Made by a program: the position numbers and the translations under genes. The notes beneath the pieces were generated by a model. That model saw only the letters and a program-made list of their open reading frames with translations. It searched no databases and had not been told where the DNA came from. This document shows, piece after piece, positions 1 through 10,623 of a stretch of DNA of 64,000 nucleotides. Numbering within the stretch: position 1 is the stretch's first letter; the number at the start of each line of letters is the position of its first letter. This DNA is from Alistipes senegalensis JC50 (GTDB lineage: Bacteria; Bacteroidota; Bacteroidia; Bacteroidales; Rikenellaceae), in assembly GCF_025145645.1 (NCBI RefSeq), contig NZ_CP102252.1:3782001-3846000 (forward strand), read 5' to 3'.

Positions 1-1950
1 GCGCAGGAGCTTTTCGGCGACGGCCCGCAGGGTGAAGAACGACGCCTTTTCGGGCTTCGCGTTCCACGACTGGGGGGTCGAAACTCCCGTGACGGCGATG
101 GCGAGCCGATACTCCTCGGAGTAGGCCGCAAGGCGGTTCTCCTCCGAACGCTTCGCCTCGTCGTAGAAATAGCAGTTGCCGAACTCATAGAGGCACAAAT
201 CGCCGTTGCGGCGGTTGGCATTCAGCGCGACGGCCTCCAGCATGTTGAACAGCAGGGTCTGGCGCATGACGTTCAGATCGGCGCTCAGCGGATTGAGGAT
301 GCGCACACAACGATCGGCGGGGCAGGAGGTCAGCCCCTCGTAATACGAGGCCTTCGTCAGCGAGTTGGACATGATCTCGGTAAACCCGTTGGCCGTCAGA
401 AAATCGGCGGCGAGGTTCATCAGCTTGCTGCGGTCGGGTTTCGGCGCGTAGGAGAGCGTCGAACGGACCTGCCGGGGAACCTCGACGTTGTTGTAGCCAT
501 AGATGCGGAGGATGTCCTCGATCAGGTCTGCCTCGCGCTGCACATCCACCCGGTAGGGCGGAACGGCGACCGTGAGCACGCCCTCTTTCTCTGCGAGGAC
601 CTTCACCTCCAGCGCCGCGATGATCGTGCGGACGGTTTCTTCGGGAATCTCCTTGCCGATCAGCGCATTGACGCGCGCCAGCGAGATGTCGAAGACGAAA
701 TCGGCGATCGGCGCAGGGTAGATGTCCGTGATGTCGCTCGAAATCGTTCCTCCGGCCAGCTCCTTCATCAGCAGGGCGGCGCGCTTGGCGGCGTAGACCT
801 GCATGTTGGGATCGACGCCGCGTTCGAAGCGGAACGAAGAGTCGGTGTTCAGGCCGAAGCGCTTGGCCGTCTTGCGCACCCACACGGGGTTGAAATAGGC
901 GCTCTCGATAAACACGTCGGTCGTGGTGTCGCTCACGCCCGAATCCAGTCCGCCGAAGACGCCGGCGATGCACATCGGACGTTCGGCGGAGCAGATCATC
1001 AGGTCCTTGTCCGTCAACTTGCGCTCCACGCCGTCCAGCGTCACGAACGGCGTACCCTCGGCGCAGGTGCGGACCACGACTTCGCGGCCTTCGATCTTCG
1101 CGGCGTCGAAAGCGTGCAGGGGCTGGCCCAGTTCGAACAGCACGAAATTGGTGATGTCCACGAGGTTGTTCTTGGGGTTGATGCCCGCGACGCGCAGACA
1201 GTTCTGCATCCAGTCGGGCGAGGGGCCGATCTTGCACCCCGTGACCGTGACGCCCGTATAGCGGGGTGCGGCCTCGGCGTTTTCGACGCGGATTTTCACA
1301 TTCAGATCGTGGTTGTCGGGGGCGAAAGCCGAAACGTCGGGCAGCTTCACCGAAACGCGCTCGCCGCGGCTTTGCAGGTAGGCCGCCAGATCGCGGGCCA
1401 CACCGATGTGCGACGCGGCATCCACGCGGTTGGGCGTAAGGCCGATTTCGATCAGGTAGTCGTCCTCGATATGCAGGTACTCCTTGGCCGTCATGCCCAC
1501 GGGAGCGTCGGCCGGAAGCTCCATGATGCCATCGTGCGAGGCTCCGATACCCAGTTCGTCTTCGGCGCAAAGCATGCCCAGCGACTCCACGCCGCGGATT
1601 TTCGAACGCTTGATCTTGAACTCCTCGTCGCCGCCGTCGGGGTAGAGCACCGCGCCGACCGTCGCGCAAAGGACTTTCAGACCCGCGCGGCAGTTGGGGG
1701 CACCGCAGACGATCTGCAACGGTTCGGCGGCGCCGACATCGACCGTGGTCAGGTGCAGGTGGTCCGAATCGGGATGGTCCGTGCAGGTCACGACCTCGCC
1801 GACGACGACGCCTGCAAGGCCGCCTTTCACGGTCTCGATCTTCTCGAAGCCCTCGACCTCGAGGCCGATGTCGGTCAGTATTTCGGCCACTTTTTCGGCC
1901 GGGAGATCGGTGTCGATATAACGTTTGAGCCAGTTATACGAAATATTCAT
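1..1950 (-). CDS. pheT: Phenylalanine--tRNA ligase beta subunit (partial, N-terminal 650 residues)
   Basis: Charges tRNA-Phe in the cytoplasm as the beta chain of the alpha2beta2 enzyme. The frame is open from ATG at 1950 to the window edge, so about 650 of the usual roughly 820 residues are present. The start MNISYNWLKRYIDTDLP is typical of PheT. The tRNA-binding OB domain follows (GEVVTCTDHPDSDHLHL, then IVCGAPN), and later residues match the B3/B4 and B5 regions. The left end reads WNAKPEKASFFTLRAVAEKLL, just before the C-terminal domains. A promoter box TACTTTTG lies on the minus strand at 1983-1990. The gene diverges from the trp leader and trpB. Certain apart from the missing 3' end. 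Confidence 0.97.
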   Translation of the reverse strand, partial: MNISYNWLKRYIDTDLPAEKVAEILTDIGLEVEGFEKIETVKGGLAGVVVGEVVTCTDHPDSDHLHLTTVDVGAAEPLQIVCGAPNCRAGLKVLCATVGAVLYPDGGDEEFKIKRSKIRGVESLGMLCAEDELGIGASHDGIMELPADAPVGMTAKEYLHIEDDYLIEIGLTPNRVDAASHIGVARDLAAYLQSRGERVSVKLPDVSAFAPDNHDLNVKIRVENAEAAPRYTGVTVTGCKIGPSPDWMQNCLRVAGINPKNNLVDITNFVLFELGQPLHAFDAAKIEGREVVVRTCAEGTPFVTLDGVERKLTDKDLMICSAERPMCIAGVFGGLDSGVSDTTTDVFIESAYFNPVWVRKTAKRFGLNTDSSFRFERGVDPNMQVYAAKRAALLMKELAGGTISSDITDIYPAPIADFVFDISLARVNALIGKEIPEETVRTIIAALEVKVLAEKEGVLTVAVPPYRVDVQREADLIEDILRIYGYNNVEVPRQVRSTLSYAPKPDRSKLMNLAADFLTANGFTEIMSNSLTKASYYEGLTSCPADRCVRILNPLSADLNVMRQTLLFNMLEAVALNANRRNGDLCLYEFGNCYFYDEAKRSEENRLAAYSEEYRLAIAVTGVSTPQSWNAKPEKASFFTLRAVAEKLLR

Positions 1951-2048
1951 ATCGTTGAGTTTTGAATTTGCGGATAATTATGCAAAAGTATAAATTTTTC
2001 CGCAAAATACGGTAAAAAATCCGACATATATAGGTACTGAAAATAATT

Positions 2049-2089
2049 CGTAAAAAATTTGCTTTTTACGAACCGACCGCATATATTTG
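2049..2089 (+). promoter_or_regulatory. Promoter of trp leader/trpB with palindrome over the -33 region
   Basis: The -7 box TATATTTG is at 2082-2089. A TTTG at 2058-2061 lies 20 bp upstream, matching the Bacteroidota -33/-7 pattern. The TTTG sits in the loop of an inverted repeat, CGTAAAAA (2049-2056) and TTTTTACG (2063-2070), which could be an operator. Confidence 0.6.
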
Positions 2090-2108
2090 CAGACGCAAAC
2101 CCAAGGCG

Positions 2109-2192
2109 ATGATTCATAATTTCAACATAAAGGCATGGTGGTGGCGCCCGCAGGCTCTCGTGAACAATGAGTGCGGAACCCCGCGTGTATGA
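2109..2192 (+). CDS. Trp leader peptide (27 aa) with three consecutive Trp codons
   Basis: A short ORF opens at ATG 2109 after AAGG (2103-2106) and ends with TGA at 2190. It encodes MIHNFNIKAWWWRPQALV, then NNECGTPRV. Codons 10-12 are TGG TGG TGG, which fits a leader peptide that makes ribosomes stall when charged tRNA-Trp is scarce. An intrinsic terminator follows 20 nt later and trpB starts 94 nt after the leader stop. The ORF is seen directly; its role in attenuation is inferred from classical trp attenuators. Confidence 0.85.
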   Translation: MIHNFNIKAWWWRPQALVNNECGTPRV

Positions 2193-2250
2193 TTGAAACC
2201 GAAAAATACACAAGCCCGTTGTTTACGAAAGGTAAGCAGCGGGCTTTTTC
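2148..2250 (+). promoter_or_regulatory. Putative trp transcription attenuator (stems and terminator)
   Basis: A pause-type stem can form downstream of the Trp codons: CCGCA (2148-2152) with TGCGG (2172-2176), extended by CTC (2155-2157) with GAG (2169-2171). A second stem pairs GTGTAT with ATACAC at about 2185-2211. The terminator pairs AGCCCGTTG (from 2213) with CAGCGGGCT and ends in a T-run near 2245-2249. The exact antiterminator pairing is unclear by eye. Confidence 0.7.
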
Positions 2251-2285
2251 GTTAAGCACATCAAATTCAAAAACCTATAACGACA

Positions 2286-3647
2286 ATGAAAACCAAGAAA
2301 TTCTGCCTCTCCGAAAACCAGATGCCCACGCAATGGTACAACATCGTGGCCGACATGCCCACCAAACCGCTGCCGCCGCTGCACCCCGCGACGAAACAGC
2401 CCGTCACCAAAGAGCAGATGTCGGCGATCTTCGCCGAGGAGCTGATCGACCAGGAGATGTCCACCGAACGCTACATCGACATTCCCGAAGAGGTGCAGGA
2501 GATCTACAAGATATGGCGTCCCACGCCGCTCGTGCGCGCGACGGGGCTGGAAAAGGCCCTCGAAACGCCGGCGAAGATCTATTTCAAGAACGAGAGCGTG
2601 TCGCCCGCGGGTTCGCACAAGCCCAACACCGCCGTGCCGCAAGCCTACTACAACTACAAGCAGGGCATCAAGCACCTGACGACCGAGACCGGCGCCGGAC
2701 AGTGGGGCGCTTCGATCGCCTTCGCGGCCAAACACTTCGGCATCGACCTGCAAGTGTTCATGGTCAAGGTCAGCTACGACCAGAAACCCTACCGCCGTCT
2801 GATGATGAACACCTGGGGCGCGGAGTGCGTGGCGTCGCCCTCGACGCTGACCAATTCGGGACGCGCAGCGCTGGAACGCGACCCGCACTGCTCGGGAAGC
2901 CTCGGACTGGCGATTTCGGAGGCCGTGGAAATGGCCCTGCGCCGTCCGGAGGATACGCGCTACTGCCTGGGCAGCGTCCTGAACCACGTGGTGCTGCACC
3001 AGACGGTCATCGGACAGGAGGCCGTGAAGCAGATGGAGATGGCCGATGCCGAGCCCGACATGGTGATCGGATGCTTCGGCGGCGGCAGCAACTTCGCCGG
3101 CATCGGGTTCCCGTTCCTGCAAAAGAACCTCACCGAAGGGAAGAAAATCCGCGTGATCGCCGTGGAGCCCGAAGGGTGCCCGAAACTCACGCGCGGCGAA
3201 TTCCAGTACGACTTCGGCGACGTGGCCGGATTCACGCCCCTGCTGCCGATGTACACGCTGGGGCATGATTTCCAGCCCTCGGACATCCACGCCGGAGGTC
3301 TGCGCTACCACGGAGCGGGTTCGATCGTCAGCCAGCTGATGAAAGACGGACTGATCGAAGCGCAGGCGATGCCGCAGGTCGAAACCCTCGCAGCGGGCGT
3401 TCTCTTCGCCCAGACCGAAGGCATCATCCCGGCTCCGGAATCGACACACGCCATCGCCGCGACGATCCGCGAGGCGCTGAAAGCCAAGGAGGAGGGAGTG
3501 TCGAAGACCATTCTGTTCAACCTCTCGGGCAACGGCGTGATCGACCTCTACGCCTACGAACAGTATCTGGCCGGAGCGCTGAAAGACTTCTCGCCGAGCG
3601 ACGAGGAGATCGCAAAGACGGTCAACCAGTTGGAGCATCTGATCTAA
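2286..3647 (+). CDS. trpB: Tryptophan synthase beta chain, TrpB2-like
   Basis: PLP enzyme that condenses indole with serine to give tryptophan. At 453 residues it is longer than TrpB1 (about 400) and matches the TrpB2 group. The PLP lysine lies in SVSPAGSHKPNTA (about residues 104-116), followed by ETGAGQWG, and the phosphate loop is GCFGGGSNFAG (about 259-269). The start MKTKKFCLSENQMPTQWYN suits TrpB2. No trpA or other trp genes are adjacent, so this copy may be salvage-type. The Trp-codon leader upstream suggests control by tryptophan supply. A terminator follows directly. Confidence 0.95.
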   Translation: MKTKKFCLSENQMPTQWYNIVADMPTKPLPPLHPATKQPVTKEQMSAIFAEELIDQEMSTERYIDIPEEVQEIYKIWRPTPLVRATGLEKALETPAKIYFKNESVSPAGSHKPNTAVPQAYYNYKQGIKHLTTETGAGQWGASIAFAAKHFGIDLQVFMVKVSYDQKPYRRLMMNTWGAECVASPSTLTNSGRAALERDPHCSGSLGLAISEAVEMALRRPEDTRYCLGSVLNHVVLHQTVIGQEAVKQMEMADAEPDMVIGCFGGGSNFAGIGFPFLQKNLTEGKKIRVIAVEPEGCPKLTRGEFQYDFGDVAGFTPLLPMYTLGHDFQPSDIHAGGLRYHGAGSIVSQLMKDGLIEAQAMPQVETLAAGVLFAQTEGIIPAPESTHAIAATIREALKAKEEGVSKTILFNLSGNGVIDLYAYEQYLAGALKDFSPSDEEIAKTVNQLEHLI

Positions 3648-3668
3648 AACGACGCTTCAGGAAGAAAA

Positions 3669-3695
3669 GACGGGCTGTCGAAGCCCGTCTTTTTT
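3669..3695. terminator. Bidirectional terminator between trpB and the YdeI-like gene
   Basis: GACGGGCT (3669-3676) pairs with AGCCCGTC (3682-3689) around a 5-nt loop, followed by TTTTTT. It lies between convergent genes and can serve both. Confidence 0.85.
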
Positions 3696-4269
3696 ATTTC
3701 GAATAGTATTTCTCGATTCCGCCGAATCCGGTTATCATTCTGTTCTCCCTGGTTTTGGCGATGAAGTGGTTCAACCGCTTTCCGAACTCTTCGGGACGCA
3801 TCCTCGCGGCTTCGACGTACGCAATCCGGATGCGTTTGTAGGTTTCGGGAAACTGCCGGTAGTTTTTCCACACGGTTTCATCTTCTCTCAGCCTGTCGAT
3901 TATATCTTCGGGAAAGACGAAAGGTTCGGATAAGACGGCCCGTATCTTCTTCTCGAACACGGGGTGAATCATTCCATTCGCCGACAGCCATTTGAGTCTC
4001 TCCTTGTTGGCCTGCGAATAGGTGCTCTTAGGATTTCTGGGCGAGAACCGCTGAATCTTATGCGCTTTGTCGAGGGACTTCACCGTGCTGTCGATCCATT
4101 CGAAACAAAGGGCCTCCTCGACCGCATCGTTGTACAGAACGCTTTTTTCGCCCGACGACTTGCAGGGAAACACGAACCAGACGCCGGGAGCCGTGTCGAA
4201 ATTGCCGGCCAGCCATTTCCGCCACTCCTCCCGACTCTCAAAATACCGTATTTCAAGTTCCGTTGCCAT
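3694..4269 (-). CDS. YdeI/OmpD-associated family protein
   Basis: A 191-residue cytoplasmic protein of the YdeI/OmdA type, often annotated as a bacteriocin-protection protein. Visible family marks are ESREEWRKWLAGN near the N-terminus, GVWFVFPCK, and CFEWIDSTVKSLD around residue 55, followed by RFSPRNPKSTYSQANKERL. The C-terminal part (KRLNHFIAKTRENRMITGFGG) is typical. No signal peptide or membrane segment is seen. It lies 22 bp downstream of the EamA transporter on the same strand and may be cotranscribed with it. The molecular function of the family is poorly known. Confidence 0.85.
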   Translation of the reverse strand: MATELEIRYFESREEWRKWLAGNFDTAPGVWFVFPCKSSGEKSVLYNDAVEEALCFEWIDSTVKSLDKAHKIQRFSPRNPKSTYSQANKERLKWLSANGMIHPVFEKKIRAVLSEPFVFPEDIIDRLREDETVWKNYRQFPETYKRIRIAYVEAARMRPEEFGKRLNHFIAKTRENRMITGFGGIEKYYSK

Positions 4270-4291
4270 AATAATGCCATAAACCCGGCCC

Positions 4292-5194
4292 TTAGGCTTT
4301 GGAGCCCAACCAGAGGAAGATCATGCCGACGAGGATGAAGGCCAGATCGACGGCCTTCGAACGCAGGTTGCGCTCGCGGAACAGCACCGCGCCGCAGAGG
4401 AACGACACCACGACCGAACCGCGGCGGATCATCGAGACGACGGAGATCATCGCATCCGGATCGCGCAGGGAGTAGAGGTAGGCGAAATCGGCCAACGTGA
4501 GGAATACCGAGATCAGCGGAATAGACCAGCTCCAATGAAACGGGGTGGTGCGGCCGCGCCGGGGCCACCAGACGACGGCGACCACCACGGCCATCATCGC
4601 CAGCTGGTAGAGGTTGTACCAGCTCTGCACGAAGACCGGATCGAGGCGCGTCATGATGTATTTGTCGTAAAGGCCGCTAATGGCGCCCGTAACGGCCGCC
4701 AGAGCGACGAGCAGAATCCAAATGTTATGGGTGAAGACGACCCCTTCGCGGCGGCTCGAACGGCTCAGCAGAAAGAGCGACACGAGAGCCAGCACGACGC
4801 CGGTCCACTGGTAGGCGTTGAGCCGCTCGCCGAAGATCAGCAGCGCACCGACGAGCACCATCACCGGGCGCGTGGCGTTGATCGGGCCGACGATGGTGAT
4901 GGGCAGATGCTTCATGCCGAAGTAACCGAAAATCCACGAGGTGAGGACGATGCACGATTTCAGAATGACCAGCCGGTGCGCCTCCCACGACCCGGGGGCC
5001 GTGGCCAGCACGGTATGGTCGAACCAGCCGAGGCCGAACTCCGCCGAGAGGATCGCAGGCAGGAAAATCAGCGTCGAGAAGAGCGTGTTGAGCAACAGCA
5101 CGGGGAGCACGGCATTGTCGGTGAGGGCCTTTTTCTTGGCCGCGTCGTAGAAGCCGAGCAATGCCGCCGAAGTGAATGCCAGAGTGAGCCACAT
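4292..5194 (-). CDS. EamA/DMT-family transporter
   Basis: A 300-residue inner-membrane protein with about ten hydrophobic segments, the usual size and layout of the drug/metabolite transporter superfamily (two EamA repeats). The start is MWLTLAFTSAALLGFYDAAKKK. The second repeat begins near residue 155 (IWILLVALAAVTGAISGLYDKYI) and the protein ends in IFLWLGSKA. The substrate cannot be read from the sequence. It follows lysA on the same strand but is separated from it by a strong inverted-repeat element, so linked transcription is uncertain. Confidence 0.85.
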   Translation of the reverse strand: MWLTLAFTSAALLGFYDAAKKKALTDNAVLPVLLLNTLFSTLIFLPAILSAEFGLGWFDHTVLATAPGSWEAHRLVILKSCIVLTSWIFGYFGMKHLPITIVGPINATRPVMVLVGALLIFGERLNAYQWTGVVLALVSLFLLSRSSRREGVVFTHNIWILLVALAAVTGAISGLYDKYIMTRLDPVFVQSWYNLYQLAMMAVVVAVVWWPRRGRTTPFHWSWSIPLISVFLTLADFAYLYSLRDPDAMISVVSMIRRGSVVVSFLCGAVLFRERNLRSKAVDLAFILVGMIFLWLGSKA

Positions 5195-5199
5195 GGTGG

Positions 5200-5313
5200 A
5201 ATTAAAAATGAAAAATTAAGAATTAAAAATTACACATACATCGTAAAAAAATTCGGGACCCCGAAAAACACGATTCAGTTGGTCCCGAAATTTTTCACTT
5301 CTCATTTTTAATT
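5200..5313. repeat. MITE-like inverted-repeat element with internal terminator hairpin
   Basis: Outer arms are AATTAAAAATGA (5200-5211) and TCATTTTTAATT (5302-5313). An inner GC-rich hairpin pairs AAATTCGGGACC (5249-5260) with GGTCCCGAAATTT (5281-5293). It fills the whole gap between lysA and the EamA gene and probably ends lysA transcription. There is no coding potential. Confidence 0.6.
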
Positions 5314-5314
5314 T

Positions 5315-6478
5315 CTACAACTCGTCGCTGTAAACGGCTCCGGGGAGATCGTGGAGGTTGTAGCGCGAGGCCATCGACATGCCGTAGGCCCCGGCGGATT
5401 TGATCGTCAGCAGGTCGCCGCGGCGCGTCTTGCGCAGGCTGACGTTCTCGTCGAAAACGTCCGTCGATTCGCAGGCCGTGCCCACGACCGTATATTTTTC
5501 GCTGGGAGCCTCCTCCTCGCGGGCCGTGATGTTCTCGATATTGTGGTACGAGCCGTACATCGCCGGGCGGACCAGCTCGGTCATCGAAGCATCGACGATC
5601 ACCAGTTTGCGGCCCGTGGCGGTGGTCTTGTTGAACAGCACCGTCGTGATCAGCTCGCCGCATTCGGCGACGATCGAACGCCCGAACTCGAAGTGAACCT
5701 CGCGGTCGCCGATGCGCAGGTGGTTGTGGACGATCGAGAACAACGACGCGAAATTGGGGATCGGCTCGTTCTCGGGAACGTCGTAGTTGACGCCCAGACC
5801 GCCGCCCACATCGACGAAGCGGAACTTGCAGCCCAGCTTTTCGAGATTCTCGACGATGACGTTGACCTTGTTGCACATGTTCTCGAAGACGTGCAGCTCG
5901 CGGATCTGCGATCCGATGTGCAGGTGCAGGCCGATGATGTTGATGTTCTTGAACGCCCGGATCTCCGCGGCGTGTTCGAGCACCTCTTCGTAGGAGATGC
6001 CGAACTTGCTGTCGGCCTGGCCCGTGTCGATGCAATGGTTGGTCTTGGGGTCGATGTCGGGGTTGATGCGCAGCGCAATGTCGGTCACCTTGCCCATCTC
6101 GGCCGAGAAAGCGTCAACGAGTTCCAGTTCCTGAATCGACTCGCAGTTGATGGCGAGGATATTCTGCTCGATGGCGTATTTCAGTTCCTTGTCGCGTTTG
6201 CCCACGCCGGCGTAGACGATGCCCTTGGGATCGAAACCCGCCTCGACGGCCTTGCGGAGCTCGTTGCCCGAAGCGCAGTCGATGCCCAGTCCGTATTCGC
6301 GGATGATGGCCAGCAGGTGGTCGTCGTAGTTGGCCTTGATGGCGTAATGTACCTTATAACCGTATTTTTTCGACTCGTAGACGACGCTTTCGAGAGTCTG
6401 GCGCAGCAGCGCCGTGTCATAAAGGTAAAACGGGGTTTCATAGCCCCGGAGCTTGGATGCGATTTGTCTGCTTAACAT
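5315..6478 (-). CDS. lysA: Diaminopimelate decarboxylase
   Basis: PLP enzyme for the last step of lysine synthesis (meso-DAP to lysine). The product has 387 residues from ATG 6478. The PLP lysine is in YKVHYAIKANYDDHLL (about residues 38-53). The glycine-rich phosphate site is DVGGGLGVNYD, and HLHIGSQI and EFGRSIVAECGEL are family motifs. A longer frame starts at a TTG (6505), but that TTG lies inside the -7 box TATATTTG of the gene's own promoter, so ATG 6478 is preferred. The gene diverges from lepA. Confidence 0.95.
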   Translation of the reverse strand: MLSRQIASKLRGYETPFYLYDTALLRQTLESVVYESKKYGYKVHYAIKANYDDHLLAIIREYGLGIDCASGNELRKAVEAGFDPKGIVYAGVGKRDKELKYAIEQNILAINCESIQELELVDAFSAEMGKVTDIALRINPDIDPKTNHCIDTGQADSKFGISYEEVLEHAAEIRAFKNINIIGLHLHIGSQIRELHVFENMCNKVNVIVENLEKLGCKFRFVDVGGGLGVNYDVPENEPIPNFASLFSIVHNHLRIGDREVHFEFGRSIVAECGELITTVLFNKTTATGRKLVIVDASMTELVRPAMYGSYHNIENITAREEEAPSEKYTVVGTACESTDVFDENVSLRKTRRGDLLTIKSAGAYGMSMASRYNLHDLPGAVYSDEL

Positions 6479-6595
6479 CTTAAACCTAACTTGTTGAAGT
6501 TGCAAATATAAGCAATTTGCGTCATTCCGGCAAATCGGGGGCTTCCTATATATTCAAAAATTTGTGTATATTTGCGACAGATTTTACCCTTATCT
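6479..6595. promoter_or_regulatory. Divergent promoters of lysA and lepA
   Basis: On the minus strand a TATATTTG box lies near 6502-6509, reading into lysA. On the plus strand a TATATTTG box lies near 6567-6574, reading into lepA. Both match the Bacteroidota TAnnTTTG -7 element. Confidence 0.65.
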
Positions 6596-8386
<1,791 letters not shown>

Positions 8387-8391
8387 GCGTC

Positions 8392-10299
8392 ATGAAAAAG
8401 ACCATCATCGACCTCTTCGAAGCCTCCGTCGAAAAGTACGGGGCCAAAACTTTCCTGCTCGAGAAACGGCACCGCAAATTCGAGCCCACGACCTATGCCG
8501 AAACCAAAGAGCAGGCGCTCGAAGTCGGTGCGGGCCTCGCTTCGGCGGGGATTCGCCCGGGCGACAAGGTCGCCATCCTGGCCGAAGGCAGCAACGCGTG
8601 GATCATCTCCGAACTGGGACTGTTCTACGCCGGGGCGATCAGCGTGCCGCTGTCGGTGAAGCTCGAAGAGTCGAACGACCTGCTGTTCCGCATGCGGCAC
8701 GCCGAGGTCAAGGCCGTTTTCGTGTCGAAATACCAACTGCCGAAAATCCGCCGCATCCGCGCCGAACTGCCGCAGCTGGAGCATGTGATCGTTCTCGGAC
8801 ACATTCCGTTGGAATCCGGAGAGACGGCTTACGGTACGCTGAAACGCTTGGGCCGCGACTATCTGGCCAAAAACCGGGAGGAGTTCTTGAAAACAGGCCA
8901 GGCGATCCGGAACGACGATTATGCGACGATCACCTACACGTCGGGCACGACGGCCGACCCCAAGGGCGTGGTGCTGACGCACCGCAACTACACGGCCAAC
9001 GTCGAACAGTCGCTGTCGCGCATCGACATTCCGTCGCATTACCGGACGCTCATCATCCTACCGCTGGACCACTGTTTCGCGCATGTCGTGGGATTTTACA
9101 TCATGATCGCCTGCGGCGCCTCGGTGGCCACGGTTCAGATCGGGGCGACGCCGATGGAGACGCTCAAAAACATTCCGCAGAACATCCGCGAGGTGCAGCC
9201 GCACTTCCTGCTGTCGGTGCCCGCGCTGGCCAAGAATTTCCGCAAGGGAATCGAGAGCTCCATCCGGGCCAAAGGCAAATTCACCGAGTGGCTCTTCCGC
9301 CTCGCGCTTCGCACGGCCTACGCCTACAACGGCGACGGATACAGCCGCGGCCGCGGCTGGCGCATCGTGCTGAAACCTTTCGTGGCGCTGTTCGACGCCG
9401 TGCTGTTCCGCAAGGTCCGCGAGGCGTTCGGCGGCAGCATGAAATTCTTCGTCGGAGGAGGGGCGCTGCTCGATTCCGAGTTGCAACGCTTCTACTACGC
9501 CATCGGCATCCCGATGTTCCAGGGATACGGGCTTTCGGAAGCCACGCCCGTCATCTCGACCAATTCGCCCAAGCATCATTGGCACCGTTTCGGCTCGTCG
9601 GGCAAGATACTCATTCCGCTTGACCTGAAGATCCTCGACGAAGCGGGCCGGGAGGTTCCCCGCGGACAAAAGGGCGAGATCGTCATCCGCGGCGAAAACG
9701 TCATGGCCGGGTACTGGAAGAATCCCACAGCCACAGCCGAAACGGTGCGCGACGGATGGCTGCACACGGGAGACATGGGGTATGTCTCGGAGGATGATTT
9801 CCTCTATGTGCTGGGACGCTTCAAAAGCCTGCTGATCGCCTCGGACGGTGAAAAGTACAGCCCCGAAGGCATGGAGGAGGCGATCGTGGACAAGTCGCCC
9901 TACATCGACCAAATCATCATCCACAACAATCAGAGCCCCTTCACGGGGGCGATCGTGGTTCCCAACCGCGAGGCTTTGCGGCGCGAGTTGGAAGCCCGCA
10001 GAGTTCCGGAAGGGGAGCGTGCCGCCGCTGCCGCCGAGATTCTCGGTGCCGAGATCGACCGTTACCGGACCGGCGGGGTCTATGCCGGGGAGTTCCCCGA
10101 ACGGTGGCTGCCGGCGGGACTGGCCATTGTAGACGAAGCGTTCACAGAGCAAAACGGACTGGTGAACAGCACGATGAAGGTCGTGCGCGGCAAGGTCGAG
10201 GAGCACTTCCGCAGCCGGATCGACTACCTCTACACCCCCGAAGGCCGCGGGCTGAAAAATCCCGAGAACCTCGCGTCGCTGAAAAAAATCGTGGATTGA
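8392..10299 (+). CDS. Long-chain acyl-CoA synthetase (AMP-binding)
   Basis: A 635-residue ANL-superfamily enzyme that activates fatty acids via an acyl-adenylate to acyl-CoA. The AMP-binding loop is TYTSGTTADPKGVVLTHRN (about residues 181-199). GYGLSEATPVIS and the hinge region GDMGYVSEDDFLYVLGRFK, then SDGEKYSPEGMEEAIV, are also seen. ATG 8392 is 6 bp after lepA. The long open frame continuing upstream through lepA is an overlap artefact. Substrate chain length cannot be read. Confidence 0.92.
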   Translation: MKKTIIDLFEASVEKYGAKTFLLEKRHRKFEPTTYAETKEQALEVGAGLASAGIRPGDKVAILAEGSNAWIISELGLFYAGAISVPLSVKLEESNDLLFRMRHAEVKAVFVSKYQLPKIRRIRAELPQLEHVIVLGHIPLESGETAYGTLKRLGRDYLAKNREEFLKTGQAIRNDDYATITYTSGTTADPKGVVLTHRNYTANVEQSLSRIDIPSHYRTLIILPLDHCFAHVVGFYIMIACGASVATVQIGATPMETLKNIPQNIREVQPHFLLSVPALAKNFRKGIESSIRAKGKFTEWLFRLALRTAYAYNGDGYSRGRGWRIVLKPFVALFDAVLFRKVREAFGGSMKFFVGGGALLDSELQRFYYAIGIPMFQGYGLSEATPVISTNSPKHHWHRFGSSGKILIPLDLKILDEAGREVPRGQKGEIVIRGENVMAGYWKNPTATAETVRDGWLHTGDMGYVSEDDFLYVLGRFKSLLIASDGEKYSPEGMEEAIVDKSPYIDQIIIHNNQSPFTGAIVVPNREALRRELEARRVPEGERAAAAAEILGAEIDRYRTGGVYAGEFPERWLPAGLAIVDEAFTEQNGLVNSTMKVVRGKVEEHFRSRIDYLYTPEGRGLKNPENLASLKKIVD

Positions 10300-10323
10300 A
10301 CGCAATTTTCGGGGCTCGAAAAC

Positions 10324-10353
10324 TTGACAAATAAAAAAAACGGAGTAACTTTG
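10324..10353 (+). promoter_or_regulatory. Promoter of tRNA-Gly
   Basis: The -7 box TAACTTTG (10346-10353) lies 19 bp after TTG (10324-10326) and 11 bp upstream of the tRNA. The box lies in an inverted repeat, CGGAGTA/TACTCCG. Confidence 0.65.
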
Positions 10354-10364
10354 TACTCCGTAAT

Positions 10365-10437
10365 GCGGAAATAGCTCAGTCGGTAGAGCATCAGCTTCCC
10401 AAGCTGAGGGTCGCGGGTTCGAATCCCGTTTTCCGCT
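10365..10437 (+). tRNA. tRNA-Gly (anticodon CCC)
   Basis: A 73-nt cloverleaf. The acceptor stem pairs GCGGAAA with TTTCCGC, the anticodon stem TCAGC/GCTGA holds the loop TTCCCAA, and the T-arm is GCGGGTTCGAATCCCGT. CCA is not encoded. A terminator follows immediately. The 3' end is repeated at 28,117-28,140, marking it as the integration site of island 1. Confidence 0.95.
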
Positions 10438-10449
10438 CACGAGGTCCTT
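10426..10449 (+). repeat. attL of island 1
   Basis: Left copy of the 24-bp direct repeat, beginning inside the tRNA T-stem and ending in the first arm of the tRNA terminator. Confidence 0.8.
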
Positions 10450-10468
10450 TTCGGAGGACCTTTTTTGT
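10442..10468 (+). terminator. tRNA-Gly terminator
   Basis: AGGTCC pairs with GGACCT around a short loop and is followed by six Ts. The attL repeat ends within this hairpin. Confidence 0.8.
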
Positions 10469-10588
10469 TGGGCAAGATTGCGCAATGCGAAGCAAACGAT
10501 TCTGTATATCAATGATATGCGGAATCGTTTCGTTTTTGTGTCGTAGCAAAAGATAGCAGACGGAAGCATCTTTCTCATGTGCCGAATC

Positions 10589-10623
10589 GTGGTACATGGG
10601 TGCGAGCGGTAGAAATGTACCAC
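10589..10623. repeat. Inverted repeat near attL, possible integrase arm site
   Basis: GTGGTACAT (10589-10597) and ATGTACCAC (10615-10623) form perfect 9-bp arms. The half-site GTGGTACA recurs near the right end at 28,049-28,056. Apart from this the stretch 10,450-10,717 holds no gene. Confidence 0.5.
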
